NCBI GenBank assembly: GCA_009835515.1
Contig: VXXH01000655.1
Coordinates: forward strand, 1-9,852
DNA from: Candidatus Poribacteria bacterium
Lineage (GTDB): Bacteria; Poribacteria; WGA-4E; WGA-3G
DNA: 9,852 nt
Reading direction: 5' to 3'
The first letter of the stretch is position 1; each line of letters opens with the position of its first letter. Position numbers and translations under genes: made by a program. The notes under the pieces were generated by a model. It did not search any database. It had not been told where the DNA came from and worked only from the letters and a program-made list of their open reading frames with translations. This document shows positions 6,743 through 9,852 of the stretch, piece after piece.

Positions 6743-6794
6743 CACTATAAATGTTGATATGAATTGATGGACATTCCCTTTTTAGAGGTATCCG
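6743..6794 (+). promoter_or_regulatory. Leader conserved with the first sigma gene, includes SD site
   Basis: Matches 1710-1759 at 44 of 50 aligned positions with a 2-nt insertion. AGAGG at 6784-6788 lies 6 nt before the ATG, the same spacing as in the paralogue, and fixes the start at 6795. Similarity fades upstream of CACTATA, close to where the nested repeat region begins. Confidence 0.6.
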
Positions 6795-9701
6795 ATGAAA
6801 AATGACGATGTTCAGTTTATCCAACGCGTCCTCGAAGGCGATGATACGGCGTTCTCTGCGCTTGTGAAAAAATACCAAAAGCCGGTGCACGCGCTGGTGT
6901 GGCGGAAGATCGGAGATTTCCATATCGCCGAAGACATCACACAGGATACATTCCTGAAGGCGTATCAGAAGCTCTCAACGCTGAAGAAACCACAGCGATT
7001 CGCGAGTTGGCTCTATGTGATAGCGACAAACTACTGCAAAATGTGGATCCGTAAGAAACGTTTATCAACGCAGTCGTTGGAAGGTATAAATAGCACGGCG
7101 TTAGAAGGCGCGACGTATTCTGGATATGTTATTGCGGAAAACGAGCAGGAAACGGCGGAAGCACAGCGCGAAGTCGTCAAGAAGTTGCTTGCGAAACTTC
7201 AGGAGAGTGAACGCACCGTCATCACGCTTCATTACCTCGGGGGAATGACGTATAAGGAGATCAGCGAGTTTTTAGGCGTATCAGTAGGAACAATTAAAAC
7301 TCGCGTTTACCGTGCTCGACGGCGTCTGAAGAAGGAGGAACCGATGATTCGAGAGGCTTTAGAGAATTTCCAAATCGCACCGAGTTTCACAGACAACATC
7401 ATGCGTGAGATTTCGCGCCTGAAACCGGTTGCGCCATCAGGCAGTAAACCGCTAATTCCGTGGGCAATCGGTGTTTCCACATTAGCAGTGCTCTTTTTGA
7501 TGTTAGGTGTCGGGACGCAATACTTATCCCGTTTCCAGAAACCTTACAGTTTTAGTGCTGCTTCAGAGATGAAAATTGAGCTGATTGATGCACCCGTTGT
7601 GCTGAACCTTGAATCTAAGCCAGATATTCGGACGCAGTTGGGGAATGTCAACACGCCGAGCAAAAGCGATACTGCTAACCAACAGCCTAACAATGTTTCG
7701 GCATCAGTTGCAGAGGCACAATCAGAGGAAATAGATACAGACTATTCACAGTGGCAGCTGCCCAAAGAAGCGAAAGCGCGTTTCGGAAAAGGCGGCGTTA
7801 ACGTAATTCAGTTTTCACCCGATGGGAGACAACTCGCGGTCGGAAGTAACATCGGTATATGGCTGTACGATGTGGAGACAGGTGAAGAGAAGTCCTTGTT
7901 TAAGGGGGCGTGCCGATTCCTTGCATTTTCGCCGGATGGTCGTTTCCTTGCCAATGGCGGTGAATATGAGACTGACGCGCCGAGAATCCAATTGTGGGAG
8001 ATCGCTACCGGACGTGAAGTGTTACTCCCTGAGGTCTATGATACTGCTTTAGTATTACGTTTTACTTCAGATGGGAAAACGCTTGTCAGTGTGGGCGGTT
8101 CAGGAGATGCAATTATCAGTTTGGATATTGAAACTGGAAGAGTGACTGCGAAGCCTTTCTTCAGTCCTGCGCCAATTGGCCGGTTGCGTCCGATAAATCG
8201 AGTTTACGCAATTACACGCGATAAGATCGCGGGTGGGCGGACGGATGGGAAGATTCAGTTATGGGACGCAACCACCTACAAAGCGTTACCTGCCCTCAGA
8301 GGCCATATAGATGAACCTTTGCCTCGCAGGTCTCGGTCTCAAAATCAGGTTTTAGCGTTAGCGTTTTCACCCGATGGCACGCGCCTTGCCAGTGGCGGCG
8401 ATGATAGCACGGTGCGCTTATGGGATCTCACCAACGCCGACGAATGGATGACACTCGAAAAACATACAAGTTGGACAAATGTGTTAGCGTTTTCACCCGA
8501 TGGCGGAATGCTTGCCAGTGGGAGTACCGATAAAACTGTGCAGTTGTGGAACACCACTACGGGAGAACCCCTCGCGACGCTTACTGGTCATATCAACGGT
8601 ATTACTGCGTTAGCGTTTTCGCCCGATGGCACCACGCTTGTGAGCGGCAGCGCAGATGGCATGATCCGATTCTGGGATGCACAAACTCAGGTGCCACTAT
8701 CTAACCGTATCACTGGACACACGCAGTTGACGAAAGCAGCGACTTTCTTTCAGGATAGTTCTACACTTGCAAGTGCGGCGTTTAATGGTGTAATTACCTT
8801 GTGGGATGTGAAAACATCGAAAAAGTCCACTGTCCACAATACGGAACATCGGGATTGGTTCGTAACTTTAGCATTTTCACCCGATGGCACAAAACTCGTT
8901 AGTTTAGGAGTAAAAGATGGGACTCCGATCTTCGGGGCAGGCACAAGTTTCGGTCAGCCTGTTGCTCCTTATCGGGCAAATCATTTTATTCACCTGACGG
9001 ATGTAAAGACAGGACGTGAACTGGCAACTTTGCGCTATACTATGGGCGCCGAAAAACTGACCTTTTCTCCTGATGGCAAAACGGTTGCATTTAGGGGTCC
9101 GGGTGAAATTCGCTTGTGGAACACGGAAACGGGTGCTGAAGTGGCAATACCTCTCGCTGATCTGAGTGCTGGTTTTCGCGATATACCCTGGGTTTGGGCA
9201 TTGGCGTTTTCGCCAGATAGTAAATGGCTCGTCAGTAGTACTTCAAAAGGAGACATCCAAATGTGGGACGTTGCAACTGGTGAGGCACTGGTTACCTTTG
9301 CAAAGTGGAGGGCACTGAGAGCTCGGGCATTGGCATTTTCGCCAGACGGTGCCTTGCTCGCCGCCGGAACACTTAGTCACATCCATTTATGGAAAGTGGA
9401 TACGGCTAATGAGCTTTTCCCCATTAGCATTGGGCATAGGCGTGATTCTGCCGAACTGTTGGAACTGTTGGTATTTTCGCCGGATGGCAAGGTGCTTGTT
9501 AGTGGGTTTGACACCGGTACAATCCAATTATGGGACGTTAAGACGGGAGAGAAAATCGCTGCGCTTGACGGGCATACGAAAGGCGTAAACACGTTAGCAT
9601 TTTCACCGGATGGGACAATGCTCGTCAGTGCTGCCACGGATGGTACAATTCTCTTGTGGGATTGGGATGAAGTCCTCACGGGATCACCCAAAAGCGAATA
9701 G
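6795..9701 (+). CDS. ECF sigma factor fused through one membrane segment to a 14-repeat WD40 domain
   Basis: A 968-aa fusion. Sigma region 2 is at 12-90 and region 4 at 125-180 (helix-turn-helix MTYKEISEFLGVS, 151-163), followed by a juxtamembrane segment, one hydrophobic helix (221-240), and a Ser/Asn/Gln-rich linker (about 284-330). From 335 to 961 there are 14 WD40-type repeats, each with an FSPDG-like turn and usually a closing W-D or W-N. They begin near 335, 373, 418, 469, 519, 561, 603, 646, 689, 752, 800, 843, 889 and 931. Repeats 3, 4 and 8 are degenerate and repeat 9 carries an insertion of about 20 residues. Fourteen fits two seven-bladed propellers, which usually act as protein-binding platforms with no catalytic activity. 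The helix puts sigma in the cytoplasm and the propellers outside (inference). Sigma factors with C-terminal WD40 domains are, as I recall, known in planctomycetes. The first 283 residues are paralogous to the protein at 1760; the rest is unrelated. It is downstream of the exporter and could be its regulator or partner. Confidence 0.9.
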   Translation: MKNDDVQFIQRVLEGDDTAFSALVKKYQKPVHALVWRKIGDFHIAEDITQDTFLKAYQKLSTLKKPQRFASWLYVIATNYCKMWIRKKRLSTQSLEGINSTALEGATYSGYVIAENEQETAEAQREVVKKLLAKLQESERTVITLHYLGGMTYKEISEFLGVSVGTIKTRVYRARRRLKKEEPMIREALENFQIAPSFTDNIMREISRLKPVAPSGSKPLIPWAIGVSTLAVLFLMLGVGTQYLSRFQKPYSFSAASEMKIELIDAPVVLNLESKPDIRTQLGNVNTPSKSDTANQQPNNVSASVAEAQSEEIDTDYSQWQLPKEAKARFGKGGVNVIQFSPDGRQLAVGSNIGIWLYDVETGEEKSLFKGACRFLAFSPDGRFLANGGEYETDAPRIQLWEIATGREVLLPEVYDTALVLRFTSDGKTLVSVGGSGDAIISLDIETGRVTAKPFFSPAPIGRLRPINRVYAITRDKIAGGRTDGKIQLWDATTYKALPALRGHIDEPLPRRSRSQNQVLALAFSPDGTRLASGGDDSTVRLWDLTNADEWMTLEKHTSWTNVLAFSPDGGMLASGSTDKTVQLWNTTTGEPLATLTGHINGITALAFSPDGTTLVSGSADGMIRFWDAQTQVPLSNRITGHTQLTKAATFFQDSSTLASAAFNGVITLWDVKTSKKSTVHNTEHRDWFVTLAFSPDGTKLVSLGVKDGTPIFGAGTSFGQPVAPYRANHFIHLTDVKTGRELATLRYTMGAEKLTFSPDGKTVAFRGPGEIRLWNTETGAEVAIPLADLSAGFRDIPWVWALAFSPDSKWLVSSTSKGDIQMWDVATGEALVTFAKWRALRARALAFSPDGALLAAGTLSHIHLWKVDTANELFPISIGHRRDSAELLELLVFSPDGKVLVSGFDTGTIQLWDVKTGEKIAALDGHTKGVNTLAFSPDGTMLVSAATDGTILLWDWDEVLTGSPKSE
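8357..8630 (+). repeat. 22-nt intragenic repeats at exact 126-nt spacing
   Basis: Within the WD40 region, the 22-nt segments 8357-8378 and 8483-8504 are identical (both contain GCGTTTTCACCCGATGGC), and 8609-8630 differs by one base. Their spacing is exactly 126 nt, or 42 codons, equal to one WD40 repeat (repeats 5, 6 and 7). DNA-level identity suggests recent duplication or gene conversion of blades. Confidence 0.75.
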
Positions 9702-9720
9702 CGGTAAAATAGATTGTTGG

Positions 9721-9757
9721 GGAGGCAATTATCTTTGAGTTGCAGGTGATTGCCTCC
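9721..9757. terminator. 13-bp hairpin after the sigma-WD40 gene
   Basis: GGAGGCAATTATC (9721-9733) pairs with 9745-9757 around an 11-nt loop: nine perfect base pairs, then four more including two G-U pairs. It is 19 nt past the stop at 9701. There is no T-run after it, so it is probably an mRNA-end stabiliser or a non-canonical terminator. The remaining 95 bases to the window end contain no recognisable feature. Confidence 0.5.
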
Positions 9758-9852
9758 GTATCCGTATCTATTCAAACCTCCAATTTCTTGTAAAATGCCC
9801 TTCTTTTTAGATCACATATACCGTCCTTCCTACCGCCATCCCTCTCTTTTTC

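Noticed and set aside
8357..9660. Regularly spaced short repeats resembling a CRISPR array
   Set aside because: The repeats are in frame, spaced by whole WD40 units and lie within a clear coding region; intervening sequence is coding too.
9377..9775. 132-codon antisense frame rich in PSGEN motifs
   Set aside because: PSGEN-type motifs are simply the reverse complement of the repeated FSPDG codons of the WD40 gene. Similar shadows occur at 8345-8557, 8750-8944 and 9035-9256.

Overview
The window carries five protein-coding genes: one leftward desaturase at the left end and four rightward genes filling the rest. Long multidomain ECF sigma factors, an SD-led gene style and several short palindromic repeats between genes recall Candidatus Poribacteria or a related Planctomycetes-like lineage. 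That assignment rests on remembered protein and repeat style, not on a marker gene, so it is moderate at best. No rRNA, tRNA, CRISPR array or intact transposase is visible.

Layout. Positions 10-75 hold a 27-bp tandem repeat whose second copy opens into a 12-bp palindrome. A membrane fatty-acid desaturase with all three His boxes lies on the minus strand (132-1289), behind a near-consensus promoter (1393-1421). The long divergent intergenic region (1290-1759) also holds a rightward extended -10 candidate. Next is a 777-aa protein (1760-4093): ECF sigma factor, one membrane segment, a beta-rich region and a transglutaminase-like domain with an intact Cys-His-Asp triad. After a short repeat-bearing gap come an ABC-2 exporter ATPase (4259-5182) and its permease (5172-6503), which overlap by 11 nt and resemble NatA/NatB. 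A 291-bp gap with a nested inverted repeat leads to a 968-aa protein (6795-9701): the same sigma and membrane module, here followed by 14 WD40-type repeats, probably two seven-bladed propellers. A hairpin at 9721-9757 follows.

How it may work together. The two sigma proteins are paralogues: 77% identical over the first 190 residues by hand count, homologous to about residue 283, and sharing 50 nt of leader. They then switch abruptly to unrelated C-terminal domains. The simplest reading is a membrane-tethered sigma factor with an interchangeable extracytoplasmic domain, one enzymatic and one a protein-interaction platform. The exporter between them is a candidate target or partner, by position only. 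This sigma-module domain swap is the most interesting feature of the window.
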